64,000 nt of DNA from Apteryx mantelli (taxonomy: Eukaryota; Chordata; Aves; Apterygiformes; Apterygidae). Shown one piece after another: positions 15,001 to 26,400 of this stretch. Each line of letters opens with the position of its first letter. The stretch's first letter is position 1. The translations under genes were made by a program, and so were the position numbers. The DNA is taken from positions 25,626,583 through 25,690,582 of the forward strand of contig NC_089985.1 in the NCBI RefSeq assembly GCF_036417845.1, in the 5' to 3' direction. The notes under the pieces were generated by a model that saw nothing but the letters and a program-made list of their open reading frames with translations, was not told the origin of the DNA and did not search any database.

Positions 15001-18000
15001 CACATTTGGGCATTTCCTATTTTGCTTCTCTTCACCCACACATCACAAGCATCTTCCGCATGATTCTGTTGGACTCGCTAATAAGCAGCTTGTAAGTCAC
15101 TCCCTCAAGCTCTATTTTGACAGAGCACCTACAGCAATTAAACTTTGTATTTTTCAAACCTTCATATTATTACTTTAGTGTATTGCTAGTGTCTGCGTTG
15201 TAATGAGAGAGACACTCATTACAGTGTTCCTTACAGATGTGGAATACCCTGACTAGCGGAATACACGGGCTCGACTCTGTCCTCTCTTGGAACTTCTATA
15301 ATGTTCAATGAATTGCACATTATAGAGATACCTGAGTTAGTCATACTGTAAGAATTCATACAGCAGCATACTAATTTGCATACTCTATATAAAACTAAAG
15401 TACCATCCAAAGATACTAGCTCCAGTCCCAGATGCAGCAGAGCTGTAACAGCATAGTGCTTTTTCTTAGGCTAATTATCCCCACATTTCAGAAGACTAAT
15501 TACCTTAGGAAGAGCACTATACTGTACTGCTGCACTGTTTCCAAGTATAGAGCTAACTTAGGTATCTTTGCACAGTGATGCACTTCATAGATATCCATAT
15601 TCCTTTCCTCTCTTGACCTTCCCCTTACACACATTTGCCTGAATTAGGACACTGTGTAGTGATGATTTTGCCTGTAGCTAAAATCTCTACATGATAGAGA
15701 ACTCTGCTCCAAGATGTAACACTACTCTACAAAGAAAGAGAAGCAATATAATGATTGTAAAAATCTCACGGTTTGCAAAAAGTTCAAACCAGCATTTCTG
15801 CTAAGAATCAGTAGGGGTTACTTTTCAAATTTAACCTGATTAAGAAAGCAGTAAAAACGGCAATTACGGTAGAAACTTTTTGACGCTAGTGTTTGGTTTT
15901 CTAAAAGCTTTCATTTACTTATATTAGTGATAGCGCTGCGTATTATCCCATCTGCCACAAAAGCTGATAATCTTTGTTAAGAACTCACTCAATTTTGTTA
16001 TAGAGTATATAGGGGATGGCTATTCTGGTTGAAATTGTCCAAACTCCTAGCGTTAATTAGAATAAAGAAGTAAAAGGCCTGTAAATATAGGAAAAAAGGT
16101 ACACATTGAACAGCAATGGAAAGTATTTATCCCCACATGCATACATCCTTAGGTATCAGTTCAGAATTCACTTGTCTTGCCAAAGCACTTACTAAATGTA
16201 AGCTAATGCATATTTTTCACTTTTATTCCAACTTTGATATCTAATTTCACAAATGTCTGGAACATTCACAGAGCCTTTTGGGGGCTGGTTTACCTTTTTT
16301 TCAAAAAATAAAGCTTGTTCTAAGAAAGTAGGGAATTAACTCAAGAAATGAGAGACCCAAAGCCAACTGTAGTTACTTTCATCCTTGGTGCATAAAATGT
16401 TGAGTCAGAAAGCCAAACCAAAGGACTCCAATTTAAATTGAAGTTTGAAAGTTCTCCATAAAATGACATTCAAAGAGGCTGAGTTTTGGGCCTACCTGCA
16501 ATAAAGTTCTCTTCAATTTAATAGCTAATGTTAAACAAGCATGTTTCTACCAGGTTCCCTTCTCAATGGTACAACAAAGAACCCTGAGGTACAGTGAGTT
16601 AGCACAACAGTAGCACCTTTTTAATTAGAGGAAATTTACTTTTGGTTTACAATTAAAGAGAAATAGAGAATTAAGAATCTGAATTTACAGTTTCGTTGAG
16701 CTAAGGAGTCTTGCAATTTCTCTCACACATAGCTTAAGTTGCTGATATATAAAATCTAATACTTTTGACTGCTGCCAAATGCTGTTTTCATAGAGTTGTA
16801 GTACTTGTATTTCACTAAAACCCTACTAACTTTTTTAATGTTGCTCTTTAACATGTCATTGCATTTTAATAGGAAGCAAATGATTCAGTTTAGCAAAAAC
16901 TCAATTAAATTTTTGAATTAGTTGACATATGTAGTCTTGAATATTCTATGAGGATAAATTAAGTCAAATGAATAATATTGATTTGAATTTAAAAACATTT
17001 GATGACAGTTCACATAGAGGTAGAAAGGACTGTAGAAGAAAGCCACTGTGGTGAAATTATTGTTTTTTTCCTTCTTAACCGTAGGACTACACCTTCTTAT
17101 TCATTTTATTTAATGCATTATGAATTAGTCATGATGAATTCTAATTCATCAGAAATTATTACTGAGGTGTCCTCTAATCTTTGCAATTGAGAGACTGAAT
17201 ACATTCAGGATTTTCTTGGTAGCTGCTCTGAGAAGGTTGCAACAGATGAACTGATTAAATGTATTTGCTTTAATGTAACTTCTGTACTGTAAAAATGAAA
17301 GAGACTATTTCTGGAAGTGCAATTCAGGATAGACATTTTTACTTTTTAAATTAAACATCCCCATGACTTAAATAAAAACAATTTTATCTAACCCACTGAC
17401 ATAATTTGTATCACTGAAAGTTTCAGCAATACACATTTGCAATGATAATGTTAAAGAACTTTCAGTTGCTGATCAGAAGCAGTTAGCTAAGCACCTAGTG
17501 CCGGTGTTAGCTGAAGAGTTAAACTAGACTTCTGTACATGTTGCATCTTCTGCATGAATGATTTCCTTCCCAATTCTGTTTATTCAACCAGTCCAACTGA
17601 ATGAATTAAATTTAATGGACCTTCAAAAAAAGATTCCCCTCAATCTATCCTTTTTATCTTTATGCAGCCTAAAAAAATCTGCTGGTTCTGAAATGTTAGA
17701 GGGTGCAATGCACAGGAAAAAGTTATGTTATTTGCAAATACTGCTACCTTTGCTAAAGCCATTTTTAGGATCAAAACATGTTTATTTTCTTCCTGCATAT
17801 TTAGGGAAGGTCATCTTGCCAAAAAAAAAAAAAGTATAATAGTAATTGAATCCAATTATAACATGACAAAAAGTAAACAATTGTGTAAGAATTCTGAATG
17901 CAGATTTTCATTAAAACCTAAAATCTGAATAAATGTATGTTAATCTATAGAACTACTTAAATGTAGAGAGACAGTGCATATCTGGTTAGAAAAAATGGCT

Positions 18001-18759
18001 GTTTAACATAAAGGCTATGCTGATTTGCAGTTGAAAGAATCTTAATAGTTACTAATCAGAGTGAATTAGTCTCTTTTCTGGAAAACAATTAAAGAATACA
18101 AATATAAGGCAAGATTTTTAAAAGTCAGTACTTATTTCACTAACTTGTATCAGTCCACCTATATGCATCTTAAAATCTCAACATATGAAGAATTTCCCTT
18201 AGATTTTCAACAGAGAGCAACTGTTTCCATTTTTTAAATGTGATTAAATGCACAAGCTACTCAGTGGATAGCCATATACATCTCAGCACATTTGTATTCC
18301 ACATATGTTGGAGAACAGAACCATAAGGACTTCCTTAAGGTTTATGTCTTATATTTGTTTTTGATTATTCAAATAATGCGTATTACACCTGCATCAATTC
18401 ACAATAAGTTTATTTTATATGAAGAAAAGCTTGCCATTAATGAAAAATTTCAGTAGAAAACAGTACCTCCTGCTTTCAATCTAGATTACTCAAAAGTAGA
18501 AGCTTGTATTAGTGAAAACTTCAGTAGAAACAAAACTGTAGGAAACATGTTCTTGGCACATGAAGTAAAAGCTTTAAACACATTAAGTTTGAATAGAGTA
18601 TTTACCATGCAACCATGCTGGCAGAAGAGCCAGTTTGTAATGGCTGGTGTTTGTCCCTTAAGACAATAACATGGAAGACAGTTAAACCTGCTTACATTAC
18701 GTTAATTGTATATAAATATGTTGTCACCATAATTGACAGTCTTTATTCAAGCCAACCAT
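1..18759. other. SH3GLB1 3' UTR plus intergenic DNA, no exon recognised
   Basis: No coding exon could be recognised on either strand. The open frames here are short (the longest is about 148 codons at 14732-15178), AT-rich, low in complexity and without family motifs. The high-coordinate end must contain the SH3GLB1 3' UTR, since the stop codon lies at 18760-18762 on the minus strand. Minus-strand AATAAA hexamers occur at 18742-18747, 18409-18414 and 17105-17110, among others, so the cleavage site cannot be chosen from sequence alone. In mammals the next gene downstream is SELENOF, in convergent orientation; its conserved last exon was looked for on the plus strand and not seen. Minor landmarks are an AT dinucleotide run near 1375-1388, a C-rich run at 8897-8914, and poly-A tracts near 8101, 12834 and 17821. 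Confidence 0.6.
8897..8914 (-). repeat. C-rich run, potential G-quadruplex on minus strand
   Basis: ccccc t cccc t ccccccc on the plus strand, i.e. G7-A-G4-A-G5 on the minus strand. The G7 run could supply two of the four G-tracts. Folding is not shown. Confidence 0.4.
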
Positions 18760-18867
18760 TTAGTTTAGCAGTTCTAAATAAGTAATAGGCACTTTGCCTT
18801 TCTGATTTCCCCTTTCACCCATCAGCCAGTCTGAATCCATGCCAGGGACACTGTACACTGTTATCAC
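18760..18867 (-). CDS. SH3GLB1: SH3GLB1 coding exon 9 (SH3 and stop codon)
   Basis: 108 nt: 35 codons and TAA (18762-18760). The exon starts VITVYSVPGMDSDWLMGERG and ends ITYLELLN, the invariant C-terminus of endophilin B1, including the SH3 tryptophan (DSDWLMG) and the Pro-Ile-Thr-Tyr segment. The acceptor is TTTTTTAG. An AATAAA hexamer on the minus strand begins only 13 nt after the stop, but the real 3' UTR is probably much longer. Confidence 0.96.
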   Translation of the reverse strand: MITVYSVPGMDSDWLMGERGNQKGKVPITYLELLN

Positions 18868-19542
18868 CTAAAAAACAGAAATGGATTATTATAACATTGC
18901 CATTGCCTGGAAATATTGCACTCTACCTTCATGTGATTTACAAGATCTTAGAACTGAGATTAACCAAGTTAAATAGAGCATATAATATAAGCATCCATGG
19001 AAAATAAACTAGTGTTCATAACAATTACTTCGCTGGCCCATGGAAAAGTAGATATGGTAGCATAGTTTAAAGTCCCTCTTGAAAAGTCCCTTTTTTCAGA
19101 TGAAATTTTGTTAATTGCTGTTTCTTTTCTATTAGATTTTATGCATAGATCTCGTATATCACTATCAACTTTAATTTTAACAGGCAACCTAAAAGCAAGT
19201 TCTTTGGATCTTCAAGTGCATGACAGAAAGACGGATGGTGTTGGGTGGGACACTGGGACTTCTCTCTGGACAAGATGTAGTAAAAGGAAGACAGCAGAAT
19301 TGTGCCTTGATTGTCTAGCAAACGTTGCTGCAAGCTAAGCAGGCATAAAAAAAAGTTAACCCTCGCTATAGAATATTATAATATACAGGTACAAGACAAT
19401 TTTAGCTTCTGAATCAGACTACTACTGAAGTTTTATTAAAAAGCCAGCTACACAGATTTATAGATGTAGCACATCTTTACTGGTTAGTCACAAGCATTCT
19501 GATTTTACTCTTAAATGATCAAGGTACTTAGAAAACGCTTAC

Positions 19543-19774
19543 CTCATCTGCAAGGAGTGATAATTCACTGCTGTTTGCAGCATCATAATCATAGAGAACT
19601 CTTGCCTTCCTGCTGCCACTTAATGACTTCAGTTCACTGAAGCCTGAAGTAACTATTGAATTGCTTACTGAAGGCAGTGAAGCAGAGGCTGAGGCCAAGA
19701 CTGAGGGTGCAGAAACGTTTTGCACAGGGGCTGAGGAAGACTGATTATTGTTAGAGAGGAAGGTAGATGGAAAG
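19543..19774 (-). CDS. SH3GLB1: SH3GLB1 coding exon 8 (linker and start of SH3)
   Basis: 232 nt, phase 2 in and phase 0 out, residues about 254-331. The first part is a Ser/Ala/Val-rich linker that diverges from the mammalian sequence (FPSTFLSNNNQSSSAPVQN and onward). The end is conserved: SGSRKARVLYDYDAANSSEL, the first SH3 strands, with the ALYDY-type ligand-binding motif. The acceptor is CACAG and the donor GTAAGC (19542-19537). This is the fast-evolving segment of an otherwise almost invariant protein. Confidence 0.95.
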
Positions 19775-20359
19775 CTGTGAAGGAAAACAAAACAAGTTGA
19801 CTACTGGGTGAATCAGTTCTACATGGAGAGTCATACGTGCCTCCATGACTAAATTAGTATTCTTGCTTTTCTTATCAACTATGGAATAAGCACCAGTAGA
19901 CAGCAGCAGCAGAATAGCACTAATACTTGTATAAACCTAAAAAAAAAAAAAACCTTTCTCTTAACCTGTAGGATAAACCAAGCCAATATACTTCAAAAGA
20001 AAGATTGTGTCCTTAAAAAACTCAATATTTGCCTCTTACAAGAAATAAACAAAAGCGCTGTTGGCTAGACTCAATTCAGTAGTTTAATAAACATTTCTTT
20101 TGGCAGCTCTGCCAGTAAAACTAGCCTCCACCCCCTGCTGCTCATTCCTCAATTATGTGGCTACACAAAAGATTGTGCTGGTGAACCAGATCAGGGAAAT
20201 AATGCAGGTTAAAAACACACCCTCTCTCTGAAAAGAAAACAAAAAACACAGTAATCCACAGCAAAATTTTTGTAACCCAAATCAGTTTGTTGATCTAGCT
20301 TGCTGCAGGCTGCAAAACAAAAAAAATTGTTTCACTAAAGATGAACTTAAACAGCTAAC
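19775..20359. other. SH3GLB1 intron sequence before the CR1 insertion
   Basis: Intronic DNA between the acceptor of the exon at 19543-19774 and the CR1 5' end. It is AT-rich with a poly-A tract near 19939-19952. No exon or other feature was recognised. Confidence 0.7.
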
Positions 20360-20378
20360 AGAGGCAGCGAACAGACGC

Positions 20379-20402
20379 AGCAGTTTGCACAGCAGTTTGC
20401 AC
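20379..20402 (+). repeat. 12-bp tandem repeat in the CR1 5' leader
   Basis: Two perfect consecutive copies of agcagtttgcac. They lie about 35 nt before the first ATG of the CR1 ORF1 and probably belong to the CR1 5' UTR, which would mean that this copy retains its 5' end. Confidence 0.75.
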
Positions 20403-20437
20403 AGAAGGGCGCGCGAAGGAACCTTCGTCTGTTCCCT

Positions 20438-21499
20438 GTGGTGTACGTTTCCTCAAGTATGGTCATGACACGCCGCACAGCGCATTCCCCAGTAGCTGTT
20501 GGAGTTGCTGTGTCAGAGGCTGGGACCCAGACCGACCCTCTGACAGTAGATGCAGCTCTACAGGTCTCAGGCTGCAGGGAGTGCTTGGGGCCTCTCTGGG
20601 AGGCCTGGGCTGGCAGCCAGCTCTCCTGCAGGAGGTGTGCTGCTGTTGGCGAGCTGTGTCGTCAGGTAAGGGAGTTACGGGAGGAGGTCAGTAGGCTGCG
20701 CAGCATCCAGGAAGCGGAGCAAGAGATAGACAGGGTATTCTCGGAGACTGTGCAGCTTTGGGAGTCCCAACCCCCCGCAGCAGTGGAGTTGCCAGAAGGC
20801 TCTGTGCCGCGTGAAACGGTACAACATAACATCGTAGAAGGCTGGAAACTGGTCACTGCTCGTGGGAGGAGAAAGGCTCCTACTCCTCCCAAAGACTTGC
20901 AGCTGAAGAACAGGTTTAGTGCCCTCCAGGATGAGGAGGGGATGGGCATGGCTGCAAGGGAAGTACCTGGGACAACAGACCCTGTGCCTTGCCGGAACGC
21001 CTGGAAGAAGCGGCGGGTGATTGTTGTGGGGGACTCCCTGCTGCAGGGGACGGAGGCATCTATCTGCTGACCTGACCTCATGTCTAGAGAGGTTTGTGGC
21101 CTGCCGGGGGCTCATGTGAGAGATGTCATGGAAAGACTGCCAAGGCTCATCCATGCTTCGGACTGTTACCCACTGCTGCTCTTCCATGTGGGCACTAATG
21201 ACACCAAGGGCAAACTGGAGACCATCAAGCAGGATTTCAGAGCTCTGGGGATGGTGGTCAAGGGTCTGGGAGCCCAGGTCATCTTCTCCTCAATCCTGCC
21301 AGTGAGGGGGATGGATGAGAGGAGGAGGAGACAGACTTTCCAAGTTAATGACTGGCTGCACCGCTGGTGTTGGCAACAGGGTTTTGGTTTCTACGACCAT
21401 GGGACCCTGTTTGAAGATCGACAACTGATGGCGAGAGATGGGATCCACGTCACGAGGTGGGGCATGCAGGTCTTTGCCAACAGTTGGCCAACCTGGTAA
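20438..21499 (+). pseudogene. CR1 ORF1 remnant (coiled coil and SGNH/GDSL esterase)
   Basis: An open frame from 20438 to 21070, then a TGA inside the conserved block, then the same frame continues to 21499, so a single in-frame stop splits the ORF. The first part has a Cys-rich segment (GCRECLG, CRRCAAVGELC), a coiled coil (RELREEVSRLRSIQEAEQEI) and a basic stretch. It then enters the esterase with the Ser block VVGDSLL. The second part has the GxND block (HVGTNDT) and the C-terminal DGIHVTRWG block with Asp and His. These are the catalytic landmarks of the SGNH hydrolase domain found in CR1 ORF1 proteins. The 3' end looks frameshifted just before the stop at 21497. The first possible ATG is uncertain (20438 or a few codons on). 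The element is degraded and gives no functional ORF1. Confidence 0.9.
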
Positions 21500-21667
21500 G
21501 GAGGGCTTTAAACTAGGAAAGATGGGGGAAGGGGAGAGTTATAGTGCCAGGGTAGCTGGCAAAAGACAGCTCAAGTCAGGATGCCTCCAGCAGGTGAATG
21601 CAGCCAGGGAAGTGCACATGGGATGTGGCTATGGAGGATCCTCTTGTATCCCTCCTGGGAAACCTGC

Positions 21668-21958
21668 ATGCTCGATCTGAAATGCCTGTACACCAATGCA
21701 CACAGCATGGGGAACAAACAGGAAGAACTAGAGATGTGTGTGCGGTCGCAGGGCCATGATCTCACTGCCATTAGAGACATGGTGGGATAGCTCGCATGCT
21801 GGAGTGCTGTCATGGATGGCTATGTGCTTTTTAGGAAAGACAGGCCAGGAAAGCGAGGTGGTGGAGTTGCTCTTTATGTGAGAGAGCAACTGGAATGTAT
21901 TGAGCTGTGCCTAGGGGTGGATGAAGAGTGAGTCGAGAGCTTATGGGTAAGGATTAAA
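21668..21958 (+). pseudogene. CR1 ORF2 endonuclease remnant (N-terminal part only)
   Basis: The start of an APE-type endonuclease, with LYTNAHSMGNKQEELE, a frameshift near 21780 that interrupts the conserved Trp-Trp segment, then WSAVMDGYVLF and GGGVALYVREQLE, an in-frame TGA near 21928-21930, and VESLWVRIKG. At about 21958 the sequence jumps straight to a motif from the N-terminal side of the reverse transcriptase. The remaining endonuclease, with its catalytic Asp and His, is absent. Confidence 0.88.
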
Positions 21959-21959
21959 G

Positions 21960-23420
21960 GGCCACAAATCCATGGGCCCTGATGAGATGCACCCACGAGT
22001 GCTGAGGGAGCTGGCGGATGTCATTGCTAAGCCACTCTCCATCATCTTTGAAAGGTCACGGAGAACAGGAGAGGTGCCTGAGGACTGGAAGAAAGCCAGC
22101 GTCACCCCAGTCTTCAAAAACGGCAAGAAGGAGGACCCAGGGAACTACAGGCCAGTCAGCCTCACCTGCATCCCTGGAAAGGTGATGGAGCAGCTCATCC
22201 TGGAGGCCATCTCCAAGCATGTGGAGGAAAAGAAGGTGATCAGGAGTAGTCAGCATGGCTTCACCAAGGGGAAATCATGCCTAACCAATCTGATAGCCTT
22301 CTCTGATGGAATGACTGCCTGGGTAGATGAGGGGAGAGCAGTGGATGTTGTCTCCCTTGACTTCAGCAAGGCTTTTGACACTGTCTCCCATAACATCCTC
22401 ACAGACAAGCTCAGGAAGTGTGGGCTGGATGAGTGGACAGTGAGGTGAATTGAGAACTGGCTGAATGGCAGAGCTCAGAGGGTTGTGATCAGCGGTGCAG
22501 AGTCTAGTTGGAGGCCTGTAGCTAGCGGTGTCCCCCAGGGGTCAGTACTGGGTCCAGTCTTGTTCAACTTCTTCATCAGTGACCTGGATGAAGGGACAGA
22601 GTGCACCCTCAGCAAGTTTGCTGACGATACAAAACTGGGAGGAGTGGCCGATACACCAGAGGGCTGTGCTGCCATTCAGAGAGACCTGGACAGGCTGGAG
22701 AGGTGGGTGGAGAGGAACCTCATGAAGTTCAACAAAGGCAAGTGCAGGGTCCTGCACCTGGGGAGGAATAATCCCCAGCACCAGGACAGGTTGGGGGTTG
22801 ACCTGCTGGAAAGCAGCTCTGCCAAGAAGGACCTGGGAGTGCTGGTGGACACCAAGTTAAGCATGAGGCAGCAATGTGCCCTTGTGGCCAAGAAGACCAA
22901 TGGTATCCTGGGGTGCATCAGGAAGAGTGTTGCCAGCAGGTCCAGGGAGGTGATCCTCCCCCTCTCCTCAGCCCTGGTGAGGCCACATCTAGAGTACTGC
23001 GTCCAGTTCTGGGCTCCCCAGTACAAGAGGGATGTGGCACTACTGGAGCAAGTCCAGCGAAGGGCTACAACGATGATTAGGGGACTGGAGCATCTCTCTT
23101 ATGAGGAAAGGCTGAGAGAGCTGGGCCTGTTTAGCCTGGAGAAGAGAAGGCTGAGAGGAGATCTTATCAATGTGTACAAGTATCTGAAGGGAGGGTGTCG
23201 AGAGGATGGGACCAGACTCTTTTCAGTGGTGCCCAGCGACAGGACGCGAGGCAACGGGCACAAACTGAAACACAGACACTTCCATCTGAACATGAGGAAA
23301 AACTTTTTCACTGTGAGGGTGACAGAGCACTGGAACAGGTTGCCCAGAGAGGTTGTGGAGTCTCCTTCTCTGGAGATATTCAAAACGCGCCTGGATGCAA
23401 TCCTGTGCAATGTGCTCTAG
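21960..23420 (+). pseudogene. CR1 ORF2 reverse transcriptase remnant
   Basis: An RT-domain frame from about 21960 to the stop at 23418-23420, interrupted by one in-frame TGA at 22446-22448. Motifs in order: EDWKKASVTPVFKNGKKEDP, NYRPVSLT, QHGFTKGKSC, motif A VSLDFSKAFDTVSH, motif [11 protein letters not shown], the catalytic box FADDTKL (near 22616-22636), then the thumb and the C-terminal CR1 domain with [15 protein letters not shown]. The downstream open segment from 22449 is 324 codons. Both catalytic Asp of the box survive, but the element lacks an endonuclease and contains stops. It marks a relatively young insertion and is not part of SH3GLB1. Confidence 0.95.
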
Positions 23421-23499
23421 GTGACCCTGCTTGAGCAGGGGTGTTGGACTAGATGATCTCCAGAGGTCCCTTCCAACCTCAGCGATTCTGTGATTCTGC
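23421..23499 (+). repeat. CR1 3' UTR and terminal octamer repeat
   Basis: After the ORF2 stop comes the conserved CR1 tail: the ctgcttgagcagggg hairpin, ttggactagatgatctcc, ggtcccttccaacctc, and two terminal gattctg(t) units. CR1 elements end in such short repeats instead of poly-A. The tail fixes orientation and 3' boundary. Confidence 0.95.
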
Positions 23500-26400
23500 A
23501 AGTCCCTCCTTTCTAGGTCTGACTGCTGCTTGTTCTGTGCCAGCTCTAGCTGGCTCCGTGTTAGCCAGACCCTTCCATAAAGCCAGTTCAACTCATTTAC
23601 CTGGCTGAAAACTAATCCAGTAAAAAAGTGTATAATCGTCTACTAAATTAGTGAGCTGAATCAGAAGAGTGTGATGAATGCCAGAGCAGATACAAGGGAA
23701 AGGACAGAACCATATGGCTGAAGAGTGGAAGGAGCAGAGAGAAGAGCAAGGAAGCAAGAGATTTCTTTTGGTGGATGTAGGGGGTAAGGATGAGCTGTGA
23801 GATTGGGTCACCGTCTCATGTAACTTTGACCTACATCCTGAGATGCAGTTCCATGGCAGCCCAAATTAATTTATTTAGCAGTTGATGCAGTCATGCTTTG
23901 TCCCTTGCTGCCTTACTTTCTACCAACACTCACCTGATTCTACCCTAAAAGCAGGTCAGTGAAGGGTTTGAAAAGTGGCAGAGTTGATGCAGAGAAAAAG
24001 GTGAGAGTTAGCACCTGGGAGCTGGACTGAGTCAGGATGATGTGGAACTGTAGCTTTATTTCTTTACATTCTTCTTCTGGCCAATCTACACATCAACTAG
24101 TCAGTTAATACTATTGTGATTCCCAGCTGTAACTTTCCTCACTAGTCCTTCTACACAGATGCTTTTTCATTAACGTCCTGGATGTGGACATGACATGTTA
24201 CTTTTTTCTTTTTTTTTTTAACCTATTCTTTTGACATAATGATGATCTATTCATTTCGTGTATGAGCCTATCAGAAAGCACTGTTTCATCTCATCTCTTC
24301 CCACCTACACTCCCCAGTTAAGTTCTTCTTGAAGATGCAGTTCTATAGCACCTTCAACCATTTAAATCAAGATCAATATATTCCCACACCCACATCTGCT
24401 CATACAGTCATAAGATGAGCTGCTTTAGGGAGCTGATACAGGTGAAAACTAAATCTATCAGTGACTAATTGTTGGCTTGTGTGGCCATGAACATAGGTGG
24501 AACTGAGGCAGCCCCAATCTAGATCAGCTGCAGCAGTACTGCACGCTAAGTTTACCGTTTCACACTATGTCTAATTTTACATAGCCACTAAACAGGATGG
24601 TCCTATTCCTCTACCCCTTTATTGCAGAAATGTTCCTTCTCTGTGATTCGAGTCAAATGTAGCCGTCGGTTGCTTCTGAGTGGATTCAACAATCTTCTCC
24701 AACAAAAATTATCAAGAAGATTCATAACTTTCTATCAGAATGGCTTGTTGAACAGATTCACCTTGCAGCCATGTAACTGTCACAGCTGCCTGAAGGGAAA
24801 CAGCAGGAGTATAGTGTGAAGGATTAACTATCCCCTTTACAGTTAGACTGAATTATGTATAAAAATTTGGATATAGTTTCAGGAGACTGCTGTGAGTTTA
24901 ATTAGCAGTTTACTATTGTCAAAAGGATGAAGTCCCACTTCCCCCTTTGGTTCACCTTGACCTTATTTGATCAAAAAGAGCTGGTTCAATTCACACAGAA
25001 GAGAAAGCAAACCCAGAAAAAAAAAGTTTCTTTTATTTGCCAGATTAATTTTTCAAACCAGCTCACCAAATCCCCTGAGCAAAACACCTCAGCAGAACAA
25101 CAGGAGAAGAGCAAGACCTCTGCATTTTGGTAGAGAAACTCAGCCATGCCCTAGGATATATTTATTACTTTAACAGCTGGCATTCAAACAGAGGAAATTC
25201 GTTTTAAATGACAATCAGCTGTTTCTGAATACTGCTAAACTACTGTTTAACATACATGCTAAACCTGTTTGTTAACACAGCAATTACTTGAAGAGCATTT
25301 TGCTCAGTTCAAAGGGTCACTGGTTTGTACAACTAGTGAAAAAGCAACACAAAACTTTCTAGACACTCTTTCTTGTCATCAGTAAAGCCTCATATGCAAA
25401 GCCACATGTAGGCACATTACTGAAAATCTTCAGCTACACAACGACTGTCTTGGATTTTTTTAAACACTTGAGTAGGAAGAGTTTCACAGCTTGTGGAGTA
25501 GGGGACTAGTAATGGGCAAGACTGAAAACTAAATGTTGCCAAAGCTTAGGCTTGGCTGGCAGAGAAGCTGAGAAAGTTCACAGCAAAAGCAGTTATCAGC
25601 AAGAAAAAAAGAAGCCAGAGAACCAGGATATTTGAAATAGATTTGTTTAGTTCATTCTGAGGAGGAAGAAAAGAGAAGAGATTGTTTTTAACATGGGATA
25701 GTCGATTCTTTAAGCAACCCCACAGAAAGGGGGAAGCAGTAGAGAGATAAGCAGCTGGTGCTGTCTTGAAGAGAAACATCCATAAAACCACATCTATTTA
25801 TATAAAGAGAACTGAGCACAAGTTTCCACCACCTTGTGATACAGCTGAGTCTGCACTGTACATCAACAAAACCAATGCTCAGACTTGGAACTTGAACAGT
25901 CTCAGTGTGAACTGTGTTAGGGTTTAAACCCTACATTCTGACTGAGGTAAAATATGTAACATGCATCTACTCCAAGAACCTGATTTCTGTTTAAAGCAAC
26001 AAACTATCCCAGTTAGAGCTTGCATACCTTTGGGTCACTAGAGATCTCAAAATAAAAATAAATCCCCCACTCTTCCTGGCTTTCATATGAGAATACAGCA
26101 CAATGTCATCCACAGATGTATGAAAAGAGCATGCATAACGCAGCACTATACATCACTTTTTAACCGAGTGCTGGCAAATATAACCAGCATCTAGCTGAGC
26201 TGCCTAACCTATTTATTTGGTGGCTATATCTGCCTATGTATAACATGAGAAATGCTATGCAGCACATGCCTATAAACTGAGAAAATCTTCCAAAGCAAGG
26301 AGGCAACTTGAGAACCTGTCCCAGTGCTCTGCTTTAATAGTTCAGTGGGACTTCCTTGCTCAAGGAAGGAAGGAAAGACAGGCCCAAGATTTAACACCAT

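Larger units (their letters stand above)
20360..23499 (+). mobile_element. CR1 LINE, internally deleted and decayed
   Basis: A CR1-family non-LTR retrotransposon in sense on the plus strand, hence antisense to SH3GLB1 in the intron between the exons at 27947-28047 and 19543-19774. In order it holds a 5' leader with two 12-bp copies of agcagtttgcac, an ORF1 remnant with an SGNH/GDSL-type esterase domain, the start of the ORF2 endonuclease, a deletion junction near 21960, a long reverse-transcriptase part, and the CR1 3' UTR ending in two gattctg units at about 23485-23498. It is GC-rich against AT-rich surroundings. Full-length CR1 elements are about 4.5 kb and this copy is about 3.1 kb. Several stops and frameshifts show it is not autonomous. 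No clear target-site duplication was found, as is usual for CR1. Confidence 0.95.

Noticed and set aside
14732-15178. 148-codon open frame on the plus strand
   Set aside because: Tyr/Ser/His-rich, AT-driven composition, no homologous motif and no splice or promoter context. Probably chance or part of the SH3GLB1 3' flank.
18742-18747. AATAAA 13 nt after the SH3GLB1 stop codon as the poly-A signal
   Set aside because: Such a short 3' UTR would be unusual for this gene; many other hexamers follow. Kept only as a note.
1-18759. SELENOF 3' exon, expected downstream of SH3GLB1 in convergent orientation
   Set aside because: The conserved last-exon protein sequence was looked for on the plus strand and not found; in mammals the gap is large, so it is likely outside the window.
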